Assembly: GCA_026545225.1 (NCBI GenBank)
Contig: CM048853.1
Span: 17,858,755-17,922,754, forward strand
Length of the DNA stretch: 64,000 nt
Direction of reading: 5' to 3'
DNA from: Cornus controversa
Taxonomy: Eukaryota > Streptophyta > Magnoliopsida > Cornales > Cornaceae
Every line of letters begins with the position of its first letter. Within the stretch, counting starts at the first letter, position 1. Positions 43,553-55,240 of this stretch are shown here, piece after piece. The notes beneath the pieces were generated by a model, which was not told the origin of the DNA, did no database searches, and saw only the letters and a program-made list of their open reading frames with translations. The translations under genes and the position numbers were made by a program.

Positions 43553-45674
43553 CTAGTTAGGGGGTTTTGCACCCAAAGACCTATTAGGAATAAATTTCAT
43601 AGTATCAACAAGCACAAACTTCTCCAAATCTTCCTTTTTCATCCAAGTTGTCTTAACATGTAATTTATTAGGAAAGTATTGTGGAGAAATAAAAACATCA
43701 TTTTTCTTGTTTGAATTCTTGTTAGCTTGAGAATTTTTGGGCTTGTTCCAATAATGTGACTTTTTACCATGAACTCTATTCTTAGCAAAAGAATTATGCA
43801 CATCAAAATCAGAATTAGATTGTTTTCTTTTTTTTATAGAAATAGTGTTGACTATGTCCATTCTTACAACAAAAAGTACAATGAAACACATTGGACACAA
43901 ATTTAGCATGTAAAGACTCAAGTTGAGGATTAGGTTTGGGTTCAGGCATATTTAAGTTCTTGGGATTAAGAAAAATAAGTTTTTCCTTAGATGATGACCC
44001 AACAAAACCTAATCCAGTATTATCCCCTATAGGTTTACCAACACTGATCATGCTATCAACCTTAATCTGCCCAAAAGTGAAAATAATTAATTTCTCTTGT
44101 GACTTTTTCAATTCAAGTTCAAGAACATTAATTCCAGCAACAAGAGCATCTTTGGCAGAGATAACTTCACTTACCTCACTTTCGAGATACTTGACTTTAC
44201 CTTGAAGATTCAAATTTTCTGTTTTATTCTCTTCAATCTTCTTCTGGATCTTCTCAGTTTCTTCCATCAAATATTCTTTTTCACTTTCTACCATCTTCAA
44301 TTGCTTAGTTTGCTTTTTGTAAGCTCTCTTGACTTTGATAGTTTCTGTAAACAACTCCTCAAAAACTTTGGACAATTCTTCCTTGGTTAGTTCTTCTTTT
44401 CCTTCATCTTCAAAATCATTAGACCCAACTTGGCTTAGAGTTGTAAACTTCTCAGTTTCACCTACATCAGAAGAAGGATTATTAGCAGTATCATCATTCA
44501 ATAAAGCCACAAAATCAAAAGCATCATTTTCAACAGAAGAATCACTATCAGAGTTAGAAGACTCAAACTCAAAAATAATAGCTTTCATGGCTTTCTTATT
44601 AACCTTTGAAATTTTCTTTGCACTAAAGCTATTTTTCTTAGGACTTGGACATTGAGTAGATGTGTGACCTTCACCACCACAAGTCCAGCAAGTTATCTCA
44701 GAATCCTTAGAGTCCTCGACCTCCTTTCTCTTTTCTCTCCTTACTTTTGGCTGATGAGCCTTGATTCTGGAATTTAGAAGGGTTTCATTTTCTAAGATTT
44801 CTATATTTTTCATATTTAAGGATCTTCCAAAATTTCCTAGCAAGGAGTGCAACATCATTCTCTAAATTATATTCAAAAATTTCAATATTTTAACTTTAGG
44901 TTTTGAAGAATTTAAAGTATTTGAAAATTTTGAAGACGTGGAAGTCCTTGAAGATTTTAAAGCCAAATTTTTTGTTTTCAAAAGTTTGAATTGATCCAAC
45001 TAATTCTACCACCTTTATCGTACCAACATCTCTGCTCTCATCTAAGGCTTCCAACTTAGCTTGGAACCTATCAGGTAATGATCTCATGATTTTTTTGATA
45101 ATCTGAAAAGAAGGAATTTTCTCACTAAGGTTAGCACTACTTTGAACAATATCAATAACCCTAGAATAAAAATTAAAAAATATTTCATCTTCATCCATTC
45201 TAATTGTTTCAAATTAGTGGCAAGCATTTGTAACTTAGATTTCCTTACCTTGGTGGTACCCTCATGTGTTACCTGTAAAATATTCCATACTTCTTTCGAA
45301 GTGGAACAAGCAAAAGGTCAGGCAAATTTAAAAGGAACAACAAAATTACATATGGCATATAAACCCTTGTTGTTATGATTAGCATCATCATGCTCATCAT
45401 TAGACCTTATTGTTTTATCCTTATCTATAGTTACATCTACATTGCCAGTACCAATGGTAGGAATTGTGTAGCCATTCTCAATAGCCATCCAAACCCTCTC
45501 ACCATGAGATTTAAGAAAAGCTTTCATGCGAAACTTCCAGAAAGTATAATTTGAACCATTAAACAAAGGAGTTCGCTGAACTGATCCACCCTCTTTCATA
45601 CTAGATTCCATGAAAATTTTTGAAAACAAAGAATAAATTTTGATTTTAGAAATACTTTGCAAGGAACTACTCAC
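43553..45674 (-). pseudogene. gag: Copia-type gag (DUF4219/UBN2-like), frameshifted
   Basis: The minus strand starts near 45674. The DUF4219-like N-terminus has LFNGSNYTFWKFRMKAFLKS then VWMAIENGY (45600-45480). The UBN2-like part follows (FFNFYSRVIDIV, IIKKIMRSLPDRFQAKLEAL; 45198-44990). A CCHC knuckle, CWTCGGEGHTSTQC, lies near 44690. A long acidic and coiled-coil stretch (44600-44100) precedes a second, broken knuckle (CTFCCKNGHSQHY) near 43880 and TTWMKKEDLEKFVLV near 43610. The pieces lie in three frames, so at least three frameshifts or stops have occurred. The domain order fits SIRE/Maximus-like Copia elements. Confidence 0.8.
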
Positions 45675-45686
45675 AATTTGAGAACA

Positions 45687-45700
45687 CTACTCTAATACCA
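45687..45700 (-). promoter_or_regulatory. Primer binding site of the Copia-like element, initiator-Met type
   Basis: TGGTATTAGAGTAG on the minus strand lies four bases from the LTR end. It is close to the usual TGGTATCAGAGC. Confidence 0.65.
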
Positions 45701-45704
45701 ATTA

Positions 45705-46857
45705 TGAGTTGCGCGGTGCAGAAGTAGTTGCGAAAGTAATTTAAAACCTAGAGGGTGGTGAATAGGTTCACTTACTTGTTTGGTTAATTTACCAAATTAA
45801 TTTTATTTTAGGTCCAATTAATAATTAATCAAACAACTATAACAAGTAAATAACTTGAAGTGCAAGTAAAGTAAAGAATGCACCAGGTATACGTGGAAAA
45901 CCCAGATAAAAAAAACCATAGGGGAGGCAAAAGCCTCAGGAAACCAATCCATTATAATGAAGCAAAGTACAGCAGACTCTGTCTCAGACTCACACCCCTC
46001 TTCACTCTGTCAAGAATCTGATACGGAACACCTTAGGCATAGAATTGCAACTTCAGGTCCAACTGCTCCAGACATCCAGCTAACATCACGGTCCTTACAA
46101 AAAGGTTGTTAGAAGAACAAAAATACTCTCCAATTATTATGTTCCCTTCATAGTACAATCTGGTTCACCTTTCTTCTTCAACAACTAAGAGAAGAACTAC
46201 AAATCCAATGCTCTGATCAGCAAATAATTTGACGCAGTCTCTATATAGTTGATCAATAGTAAAACACCATCCTAAATATCACTCATGAAGTTATATGTAT
46301 GCTCTCAAAATATAGAAAGGTAGTTTGCCCTAATTGTACAACAAAAGCTTTCTATCTCTAAAAATATTAATTCTCTAGGCTTATTTTTAGAGAAAATATA
46401 GATACATATATATAGGCAAGGGAGTCCTAATTCTACTTAGAAAAGAAGTTAAATATCAAAATAGAACTCTCTTAGAAGTTTCAAACCCAACAGGAAATAG
46501 AATTTTCATCAAGGTTAATTTCCTATTTGGAATAGGATAAGTACTATGATCGGTGGGACTTTGTAAAAACTTGCAGAAACCAAAAATACCGAACAAAGTT
46601 GGACCGGTCCAAAAAATTGGGGACTGGTCCTATTTTGAAAAACCTTAATTTTTCCAAAAATCCTAGTTTTCCAAAATAGAATCAGAAATAATGTACAAGG
46701 TGTCCTCACCATACTTACCTATACTATATGGTGTACATAGCGATTGAACAGTGTCCGCGAACTTGAGTACCAGCTTGAAGACGTTTGATGATCAAGACAT
46801 AAAATAAAGTGAACACTACAACTCGATCAACCAAGTTTTGATCACCGAAATATGCCA
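45705..46857 (-). repeat. 5' LTR of the Copia-like element (right limit uncertain)
   Basis: The PBS-side end TGAGTTGCGCGG is clear. The other end is set at TATGCCA, where minus-strand TGGCATATTTCGG would start, because an integrase fragment begins some ten bases further on. The LTR holds the ACCGGTCC pair at 46601-46630. There is no coding content. Confidence 0.5.
46601..46630. repeat. ACCGGTCC/GGACTGGTCC pair in the Copia-like LTR
   Basis: GGACCGGTCCAAAAAATTGG followed by GGACTGGTCC is a short version of the block at 31981-32074. Confidence 0.65.
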
Positions 46858-46867
46858 ATTAAAAATT

Positions 46868-47245
46868 TAGATCTCATAGGCAGGATCACATTCTATTGGT
46901 GGAATTTGCCTATATCAATACCTATCAAGCTAATATTGAAATGGCTCCATTGGAGGCCTTGTAGGTCAACTTTCTATTGGACCAAGATTGGGGAGACAGT
47001 TTTCTTGGGGCTGGATATAGTTTAAAAAATTATGGAGAAGATTAAAATGATAAGGCAAAGGTTGCTCACTCCTAAGACTTGTCAGAAAATCAATGCCAAG
47101 AGGAGGCAGCGACCTTTGGCATTTGAGGTGGGGATCATGTCATTCTAAATGTCTCACCACAATGAGGCTTGATGATATTTGGTCATAGTAGCAAGCTAGC
47201 ACCATAATTTATCGACCCATTCAAGATTTTGGATTGAGTTGGTGA
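46868..47245 (+). pseudogene. pol: Old chromovirus integrase fragment
   Basis: Degenerate sequence aligns base by base with 6500-6890: TGGTGGAATTTGCCTATA, CAAGCTAATATTGAAATGGC, GGGGAGACAGTTTTCTTGGG, GACCTTTGGCATTTGAGGTG. Many stops and small deletions show it is much older than its neighbours. It ends at GGTGA where the LTR of the next element starts, so that element inserted in it. Confidence 0.8.
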
Positions 47246-49979
47246 TGTAGAGATCCAAATTTATTTTTTTATTTTTATTTTCTGAAATAAGAATTTAAAT
47301 GTTTTTCATATGCTTTAAGTATGATTTACATATGTGGGGACTAGTTTAGAGGTCTGAAGAGTTTTTTGAGCCATTCATCTTATTTTGAAATCTTGGGTCG
47401 TTGGGACCCGAGATAGGGGTCAGGTGAGCCCGAGAATTCAGATATTTTTTTGGAAAATTTTATTTTTGTTATAGACCAATTTGAATATGTGGAGAGACGT
47501 AGAAGTGATTTCGAGTCCATCGCTTCTTTTGGATTTGAAAACAGAGGTTCGGAAGGTACGTTAAATGAACTAGGGGCGTTTTGGTCTTTTTGCACCCTAA
47601 GGCTTATAAATTTCTTAGAGACAAATATTTATAGCTTATTTTCTCTCTCAAAATAGCCACGAACCTCTCTTCTCTCTCCTCTTTGTGTTCTTCTTCTTCT
47701 CTCCAGATTTAGAAGATGTTAGGGGTTGATTCGGCGGACGCCGAAAAAGGAAAGTGTGTTCTACGCGGGAAGGGGTTCGCTTAGAACTGAACAAAGTCAT
47801 GGTTAGGTAACTTTGGGAGTGGTGAAAGTGTGGGATATCTTGAAACTAAAGTTATAGAGGTAGGGGGTGGGTGTTGTGTCTTCTAATTTCAAGTTTAATT
47901 TCATTTCTTGGCATAAAATGAATATTTTTCATATAATACATGATGTATAATTTTTCTAGGTTGAGATTCTTGTTCTATACGGATATACATATGTTTCTTA
48001 TGACTAAAAATGATTGGTATATATTTTATATTACATGGATTGCTTATATGTGCAAAATAAAGTATGTATGGCATTTATGAGATTTTGGGGAAAATGATAA
48101 AAATCTAGTTTTAGGGGTTAAACTTATGTCTATGTTCATATGATTCTTGCATGATATGCTAGAATTGAATTAGGACATGAAATGGGTGCAATCCATCGTG
48201 ACTTATAATTGTGTATGCAAAATGTGATATATTTTGTGTGAGTGTGGGGGTTGTGTCTCGGAAGTGGCTCGCGGGAGAGTAGTAGGGGAACATATCATCT
48301 GGGGTTATAAGACCTCAACCTTGCACTAGATGGGTGATAACCGGATGGGTTAGTAGCCCGGAACAACCAAACTCTTGAGATGTGAGACTTTGGTACGTAT
48401 CTTATGTTGTGTGTGTGTGAGTGTGAACAAATTTCAAGAGCATTTGAGTCTTATGTGTAGCTTATGTGTAACTTAAGTGAATTACATGACTCGTGTTGAT
48501 GTTTATCCATTTTTTATTTTTGTCATATGTTCATATATTGTGGAAATATGCTATGTGTATGAAATTTGTTTTATGTGGTTGTTAAGTTATAATTGATGTA
48601 TATGCCATGACGTGAACGAATTGAGCATTTAAGCTTGTGACTAGAATGCTAGGGAGCATGACACATATTTGTCGGACATGAGTTGTGTTTTATGTATTGA
48701 ATATGAAATATGGCCTTTAATGGATTGCACAATACATTAATCTTGAGCTCGTTGTAATCGCTTAGCCCCTTACACTAACATTTTCAAGACATGGCATGGA
48801 GGTGGTTGAGGATGCACAACCATGAGTTGGTTCTAGAGTAAAAAAACTCCATTTTTGGGCTTTTGTGTGTTTTGAGACATGTGTAGAGATGTCCATGCAG
48901 ACTTGTGACATGTGGACTAGCTTAGAAATATTGTATCTATTTTGGATAAGAAGTGTGTATGAGACTTTAAATGTTCTATCTATGTATTATAAGTTTGATA
49001 ACTCTTGAAGATTATGTACAATTGATGATTTTTGAAGTAGGTGTATGATAATGCATGGATTATTGTTTTTGTGTTTCAAGTGTATGAGGTGGAATCTAAT
49101 TGTGATAAATTATCACTTTGTAGATGTTTTGGATATGTAGAATTGATAATTATGTTCTATGTATGTTTAGGATGATGAATTGGAAGGAGAATGATTGTTG
49201 TAATCACTTGGTGGTGTGTTAGTTTAACAACGTGAGATATTACGATGCACTGTAATACCCATTATGATGCATTGTGATTTGGTGATGCATCATAATCCCA
49301 TTGGTGATGCATCATAAAATAACTGATAATTTGGGTCATTTCCCAAAAGATTTTATAGGATGTTACACACCTTGTGCAATGCACCGTAACCAACATTACG
49401 ATGTATCATAATGTGTGGTTGGTGGATTGTTGAGATAGTGTTGGAGAATTTAAGGATGTCATGTAATGGACCCACAATAAATTATTGAGGTTGAGTCATA
49501 TGTGGGTAATGTAGGTGGGTAATTATGATTCCATGTTAATTTAGTGATTGAGGTAGTGTATTAGAATTTAATGGACAAAATTACCCTTGTAATTACGAGC
49601 AAGTTTTGGGATTGGTCCAAACTTCAATCGGGCGTAACTTCTTTGTTTTAGTTTGGATTTGAGCGTATTTTTTTTAAAATTGAGTATTTTTGGATTCTAT
49701 TTTCAATGCACTAAGTATCACTCTGAAATTTGAAATATACAGAAAGTCATAGTCTGGAATTGTGCAGTTCATGAGTGCGAACTAGGTGGGACTTTCACTA
49801 TTCACCCCACTCTCTATATTGATCTTGGTATCAGAAAGGAGGGGTGTGACAACATTGTATCAAGGCTGGTATCATAATGGGAATGGTGTATAATAGTCAT
49901 GAGTGGTTGACTTGGACTCACCTTCGGGATTTGGACCTGGTGATGGAGTCTTCGGTGTCTCAGGTTTTGGGGCGTGACA
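47246..49979 (+). repeat. 5' LTR of the Tekay-like chromovirus (2734 bp)
   Basis: It starts TGTAGAGATCC and ends GGGGCGTGACA before a PBS. A CT-rich leader-like stretch lies at 47650-47705. The GATGCATCATAATG repeat block lies at 49239-49413, about 600 bases before the LTR end. Confidence 0.9.
49239..49413. repeat. GATGCATCATAATG palindromic block in LTR
   Basis: TACGATGCACTGTAATACC, TTATGATGCATTGTGATT, GGTGATGCATCATAATCCC, GGTGATGCATCATAAAATAA, AATGCACCGTAACC and TTACGATGTATCATAATG recur. The base word looks like (A)CGATGCATCGTAATG with CpG decay. Confidence 0.75.
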
Positions 49980-49983
49980 ACAT

Positions 49984-49996
49984 GCTATCAGAGAGC
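49984..49996 (+). promoter_or_regulatory. Decayed primer binding site
   Basis: GCTATCAGAGAGC stands where TGGTATCAGAGC is expected, just after the LTR. AATACCTAGGGACGACGGG follows, as in the other Tekay-like leaders. Confidence 0.6.
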
Positions 49997-50460
49997 TAGG
50001 TTATAATACCTAGGGACGACGGGTAAAGGTTGAACCATGTTTTTGATTTGAAAGAATTTGACCATTTCTGAATTACTTGCAGAACATTAGGTTGAGATGC
50101 CTAAGGACGAAGGGTGAGGGTCCGATCAAGTGATAGTTGGAATTTTGTGTTGACATGTAGTTGTTAGAGCCACTAGGTTTGGAACACCTAGGGACAAATT
50201 TTGGTATTAGGTTCGAAAATGTAAGGATGAAGGTTAAGGATTGATTGTGATAGAATTAGGTTTGAGTACCTAAAAACGAGGGCTATAGGTCAGTTTACAC
50301 ATTAGTTCAGATATATGTGCTTAATTTTTGCTTGTTAAGGCGATGATTAGGAAAATTTTATGTTTCATGTGTGTCGAGTGAGTTGGCATCAGATTCAAGT
50401 GTTTAGAGCTGGTTAATTACTTTGCATTAGTGATTATCATCCTTCCTTGTGAATTTTTAG
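49997..50460 (+). other. Leader of the Tekay-like chromovirus
   Basis: Non-coding, with repeated ACCTA(G)GGACGA words (50018, 50101, 50190 and further decayed copies). The capsid domain that should follow is missing. Confidence 0.55.
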
Positions 50461-50974
50461 AAACAAGGCACAACAGGGAGGACATGGAAAGGGGATAAGT
50501 TCTACTCCAAAAGCGTCAACGAATGAAGCTCAGTTGGTTAGGATCATCAATGAATGTGGCCAATGTCAAGTTGGGGCTAAAGGTTTAGAGAGATTGTTTT
50601 GTGGGGTTGAGACTTATCTTGGGAGTAATCTGAAGAAGAAACATGAAGGGAGTAGTTCTTTCTCTAGAGGACCACAACAAACACATTCATTCTCTATGGT
50701 GTCTATGCCTACTGGATCACCTCGGGACAAGGTGAAGTGTTTTCAATGCCGACAGATGGGTCAGTACAAATTAGAATGCACACAGTTGCATCTTACACCT
50801 GAGGGAGATTTGAGGAGGTGTTATAAGTGTGGTCAAATTGGTCATGTGGTAAAGAATTGCTTATGTAAGAAGGGTAACTGTGCTACGAGGTCACGACAGC
50901 ACTATTCTCAAACTTTTATGGTACAATCAAGTTTTGAGCTTCCACAGCTACCTCAGCTTGTATTGTCAGTCTAG
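50461..50974 (+). pseudogene. gag: gag C-terminal part of the Tekay-like chromovirus
   Basis: The readable frame contains two zinc knuckles. CFQCRQMGQYKLEC has Gln at the His position and so is defective. CYKCGQIGHVVKNC is intact. A Ser/Gln-rich stretch precedes them. The capsid-type N-terminal domain is absent, since only about 550 bases separate the PBS from the knuckles. The frame ends at a TAG near 50972, before protease. Confidence 0.8.
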
Positions 50975-53900
50975 AGTTTGCAACTAGCGATGGGAACGAC
51001 TCTTAGTGCTCCTATTCAGTTGTCAGACTGTCAGGAGAGTGGTCAGCCAAGATAGGGGATGCAAAGTAATGCTTGTGCGGTCACTCTAACTGAGACTTTA
51101 GTAGGTCCATTTATGGTTCGAGGTATTGTAAAACTTCATATTTGTTTTCCTTCCTACATGTTAAATATGATTTCAGCATGATTATTTGCTTGAGTAAGGA
51201 TCTTGTGAGTTACGGGATTTTTTCTGAGTTTTGAATTTGATTATATAACTAGGATGAGTTGTGTGATCAAGGAAAGTTGTTACGAATTTTGTAAATTTCA
51301 TATAAGGGTGTATATGAATTATTGAGGGTATGAATGATATGTTGAGAGAAAAGGATATTAGCATGCAGTTTGTCCAAAGTTGCATATCAATTGTCTTTAT
51401 GTCTGCTTTGGGATTAGAAGTGTTGACATTGGATAGAACTTTAAGTATAGATGCACCGGTTGGGGGTAAAGTGACCTTAGATATGGTTTGTCGAGCATGT
51501 GAGATAGAAAATTTTCAAATTGTAGATTGGTGTTTGATTTTGTTTTCTTGATGAGATGACTTGGTGTCATATATGGAATGGACTATTGACCTTTAGAGCC
51601 ATCATAGATTGCAACCGAAGAAGAGTGTCAGAGTGTACAACCGAGGGAGATTGTTTTGCTTCAAGGGAGAACAGAGTGAAATTCATTCTTTGTCACCTTA
51701 TGGATTAGGGGATCGAATAGATTATGGCTTTTTCTAGCTAGCCTTGTGACTGTAGAAAAAGGTGGAAACTTAGAGATCTTTCTCGAAGTAGGGTGTGAAA
51801 TTGAGGATGCTTTTTCGGAGGAATTGACGAAATTACCTCCTATGTGAGAAGTTGAATTTTCCATTGACGTCATACCCGGTATGGCACCCATTTCAATGGC
51901 ACTGTATCAAATGGCACTGGCAGAGTTAAAGTAGCTAAAGGAGTAATTAGAGGACCTAAGGACAAAAGGTTTTATACGTCCCAACGTATCACTTTGGGGA
52001 GCACCAGTCCTATTTGCTAAGAGGAAGGATGGGTCACTACGGTTATGTATTGACTATCAAAAGCTAAACAGTGTGATGATCAAGAAAAAATATCCTTTGC
52101 CAAGGATAGATTATTTGTTTGATCAACTCAAAGGACCTAAGTGTTTATCCAAGATTGAGTTGAGGTCGGAGTATTCTCAATTGAGAGTCAAGGAGGAAGA
52201 TATTTCTAAAATGACCTTTTGAACACGATATGGTCATTATGAGTTCCTCGTGATGCCTTTGGTTTAACAAATGTACTGGCGACATTTATGGACTTAATGA
52301 ACCGGTTGTTTAGTGCATTCTTTGATGAGTATGTAGTGGTGTTCATGGATAATATTCTTCTGTATTATTCATCAACGGAGGAACATGAAAATCATTTGAG
52401 GACAGTGTTATAAATTTTAAGGGAAAATTGGTTATATGCTAAATATGAGAAATGTGAGTTTTGGCTACTGGAAATGAAGTTTCTTATACATGTGGTTTCG
52501 GGAGGGGGAGTTTCGGTGAATCCTTCCAAGATACAGACCGTAATGGATTGGGAACATCCGAAGAATGTATTTAAAATTTTGAGTTTATTGGGGTTAGTGG
52601 GCTAGTAGCGGAGATTTGTGGAAGATTTCTCACAGTTAGTGGCACTTTTGACGAGACTCACTTGTAAGGGAGTTAAATTCACATGGAATGAAGCTTATGA
52701 GCTTGTTTTCTAGGAATTAAAGAAAAGATTCACTACCGCTCCAGTTTTAATCATTCTCAAATGTGGGTTGGGGTATGTTATATATTGTGATGCTTCACGT
52801 GATGGATTAGGTTGCGTATTGATGCAAATGGGAAAAGTTGTCGCTTATGGGTCACGGCAACTAAAGACTCACGAACAAAACTACCTAACTCATGATTTAG
52901 AATTGGTGGCAGTTATCTTTGCATTGAAGAGGTGGAGCCATTACTTGTACGGGGAGAAATTTAAAGTCTTTTTCAATCACAAGAGTCTCAAATATCTCTT
53001 CAATCAAAAGGATTTGAACTCTAGGCAATGGATATGAGTCGAGTACATGGAAGATTAAAATTTTGATCTTCAATATCACCCAAGAAAGGCCAATGCAGTA
53101 GTCGATGCTTTGAGTAGAATATCACATGGGACTTTAGATAGCATTACCATTCGAGAATCAAAGATAATGGAGAATATAAGCGGATTTGGACTTATACTTC
53201 AGTGAAATTAGTGAACTGGCTACCTTGTTTAGTCTTATTGCTTAGCTGACTCTAGTTAATGGGGTAATTGAGGCACAAGGGTAAAATAAGGAGATGAAAG
53301 CTATTCACACTCGAATTTTGGGTGATGAAGTTGTAGAAGGTTGGTCCTTGCATAAGGATGGGAGTTTATGGTTCAAAGGGAAGATGTATGTACCTATTCT
53401 GTGTAAGGAAGGTATTCTTCAAGAATTTCATTATTATAGGCTTGTGGTACATCCCGGTGGGACAGAAATGTATCATAACCTAAGGTGATAGTATTGGTGG
53501 AAAAGGATGAAAAAGGATGTGGCTGAATTTGTGGCTAAGTGTTTTACTTGTCAACACGTGAAAGCCGAACATCAAAGATCGGCTGGTTTGTTACAACATT
53601 TACCGGTGGTGGAATGGAAATGGGAGCATATCACCATGGATTTTGTGATGGGACTTCTGAGGTCACAAAGGGGATATTATGTCGTGTGGGTCATAGTCGA
53701 CAGATTGACTAAAACAACTCATTTTCTACCTATTCGAGTCACAGATGGTGTAGAGAATCTCAATAAGCTATATGTGGAATAGATTTTGAAGCTTCATGGA
53801 GTGACAATGTCTATTATTTCAGACAAAGATCCTAGGTTTACTTCACAGTTTTGGCAGGGTTTCAGTTAGCCCTTGATACGGAGTTGCATTTCAGTATAGC

Positions 53901-54722
53901 ATTTCATCCTCAGATTGATGGTCAATCGGAGCGTACCATTCAAATATTGGAGGATATGTTGAGAGCTTGTATCTTGGATTTTGGAGGAAATTGGGAAGAC
54001 TATTTGTCATTGGTGGAGTTTGCCTATAACAATAGCTACCAAGCTAGTACAAAGATGGCACCTTTTGAGGCATTGTATAGTAGACCGTGTAGGTCACCAG
54101 TTTGTGGGACTGAGGTGGAAGAAACATTTGCCTTGGGACCAGATATAGTTCATGAGACAACAAAGAAGATAAAGTTGATTCATCAACGGTTGATCACGGC
54201 ACAAAGTAGACAAAAAAGTTATGCTGGTCAGAGGAGGAGACCTTTGTCATTTAAGGCGGGAGACCATATGTTTCTCAAGGTTTCTCCACGTAAGGGGCTG
54301 ATGAAATTCGGTAAGAGTGGCAAGGTATCACCAAGGTTTATTGGACCTTTCGAAATTTTGGAGTGCATAGGTGAAGTAGCCAATTGATTAGCTTTGCCAC
54401 CATAATTGGAAGGAGTTCACAATGTCTTTCATGTTTTCATGTTGAGGAAATATGAGCCGGATTCGTCACATATTTTGGACTGGATAGACATTGAGATTGA
54501 GGAAGACATGTCATATGAAGAGCAACTGGTGGAAATTCTTAACACTAGAGATAAAATGTTGAGGGGAAAGACGATCCCGTTGGTCAAGGTCTTATAGAGA
54601 CACCATGGACTTAAAGAGGCCACTTGGGAATGAGAACAAGAATTTTGATCCAAGTACCCGGACTTGTTTCTTTCACAAGGTACGTCTGAATTGGGGAATG
54701 AAATCTCCCAAAGTGGGGAGAT
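50975..54722 (+). pseudogene. pol: pol of the Tekay-like chromovirus (protease, RT, RNase H, integrase, chromodomain)
   Basis: Protease is represented by ALGLEVLTLDRTLSIDAPVGG (about 51410) without a visible DSGAS. RT covers 51870-52570 with [10 protein letters not shown] and YVVVFMDNILLYY, where the second Asp of the usual DD pair is Asn. RNase H (52740-53110) has [18 protein letters not shown] and the Glu of [10 protein letters not shown]. Integrase (53290-54400) has the zinc-finger pieces HPGGTEMYHNLR and CFTCQHVKAEH, and the catalytic residues in TMDFVMGL, ISDKDPRF and GQSERTIQ. The chromodomain (about 54475-54690) reads IEEDMSYEEQLVEIL, TIPLVKVL and LKEATWE, with stops inside. At least ten stops or frameshifts are visible. 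A chromodomain would steer integration to marked chromatin. Confidence 0.9.
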
Positions 54723-55240
54723 TGTAGAGATCCGAGTGTTTTTCCCTTTTATTTTATTTTTTGAAATAGGAATTTAAATATTTTGCATATTTGGAGAGAC
54801 GTAAATGTGATTTCGAGTCCATACCTTCTTTCGAATTCAAAAATGGAGGTCGGAAAGGTACATTAACTGAACTAGGGGAATTTTTGTCTTTTTGCACCCT
54901 AAGGATTATAAATATCTAGGAGATAGATATTTAAAACTTATTTCCTCTCTCAAAACAGCTGTGAACCTCTCTTCTCTCTCATCTTTATGTTCTTCTTCTT
55001 CTCTCTAGATTTACAAGGTGTTAGGGGTTAATTCAGAAGACGGCGAAGAAGGAAAGTGTGTTCTACATGGCAAGGGATTCATTTGGAATTAAACAAAGTA
55101 GCAGTTAGGTAACTTTGAGATTGGTAAAATTGTGGAATAGCATGAAACTAAAGCTATTGAGGTAGGGGGTTGGTGTTGTGTCTTCTAATTTCAAGCTTAA
55201 CTTCATTTCCTGGCATAAAATGAATGTTTTTCATATAATA
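54723..55240 (+). repeat. 3' LTR start of the Tekay-like chromovirus
   Basis: TGTAGAGATCCGAGTG follows a G-rich end of pol (AAGTGGGGAGAT, the likely polypurine tract). It aligns with 47246-47930 but lacks about 160 bases near its start. It is cut at CATATAATA by element 3. Confidence 0.85.

Larger units (their letters stand above)
30247..46857 (-). mobile_element. Copia-like (SIRE-type) element with gag and env-like remnants, split by a PIF/Harbinger element
   Basis: On the minus strand it has an LTR (about 45705-46857), an initiator-Met PBS, a Copia-type gag (43553-45674), then the 10.4-kb DNA transposon, then an env-like ORF remnant (30987-31740), a polypurine tract (30366-30377) and about 115 bases of possible 3' LTR. 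No protease, integrase, RT or RNase H is visible on either side of the transposon. That the two flanks belong to one element is inferred from strand, order and the SIRE-like layout. Confidence 0.5.
47246..55240 (+). mobile_element. Tekay-like chromovirus with both LTRs (3' LTR truncated)
   Basis: In order it has a 5' LTR (47246-49979), PBS, partial gag, protease, RT, RNase H, integrase, chromodomain and the first 518 bases of the 3' LTR. Both LTRs start TGTAGAGATCC. Many stops and frameshifts make it inactive. The capsid part of gag is missing. The 3' LTR is cut by Athila-like element 3. Confidence 0.88.

Noticed and set aside
43815..44858. Acidic coiled-coil frame considered as a host gene
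   Set aside because: It carries a CCHC knuckle and lies in line with DUF4219 and UBN2-like pieces, so it is the middle of a Copia-type gag.
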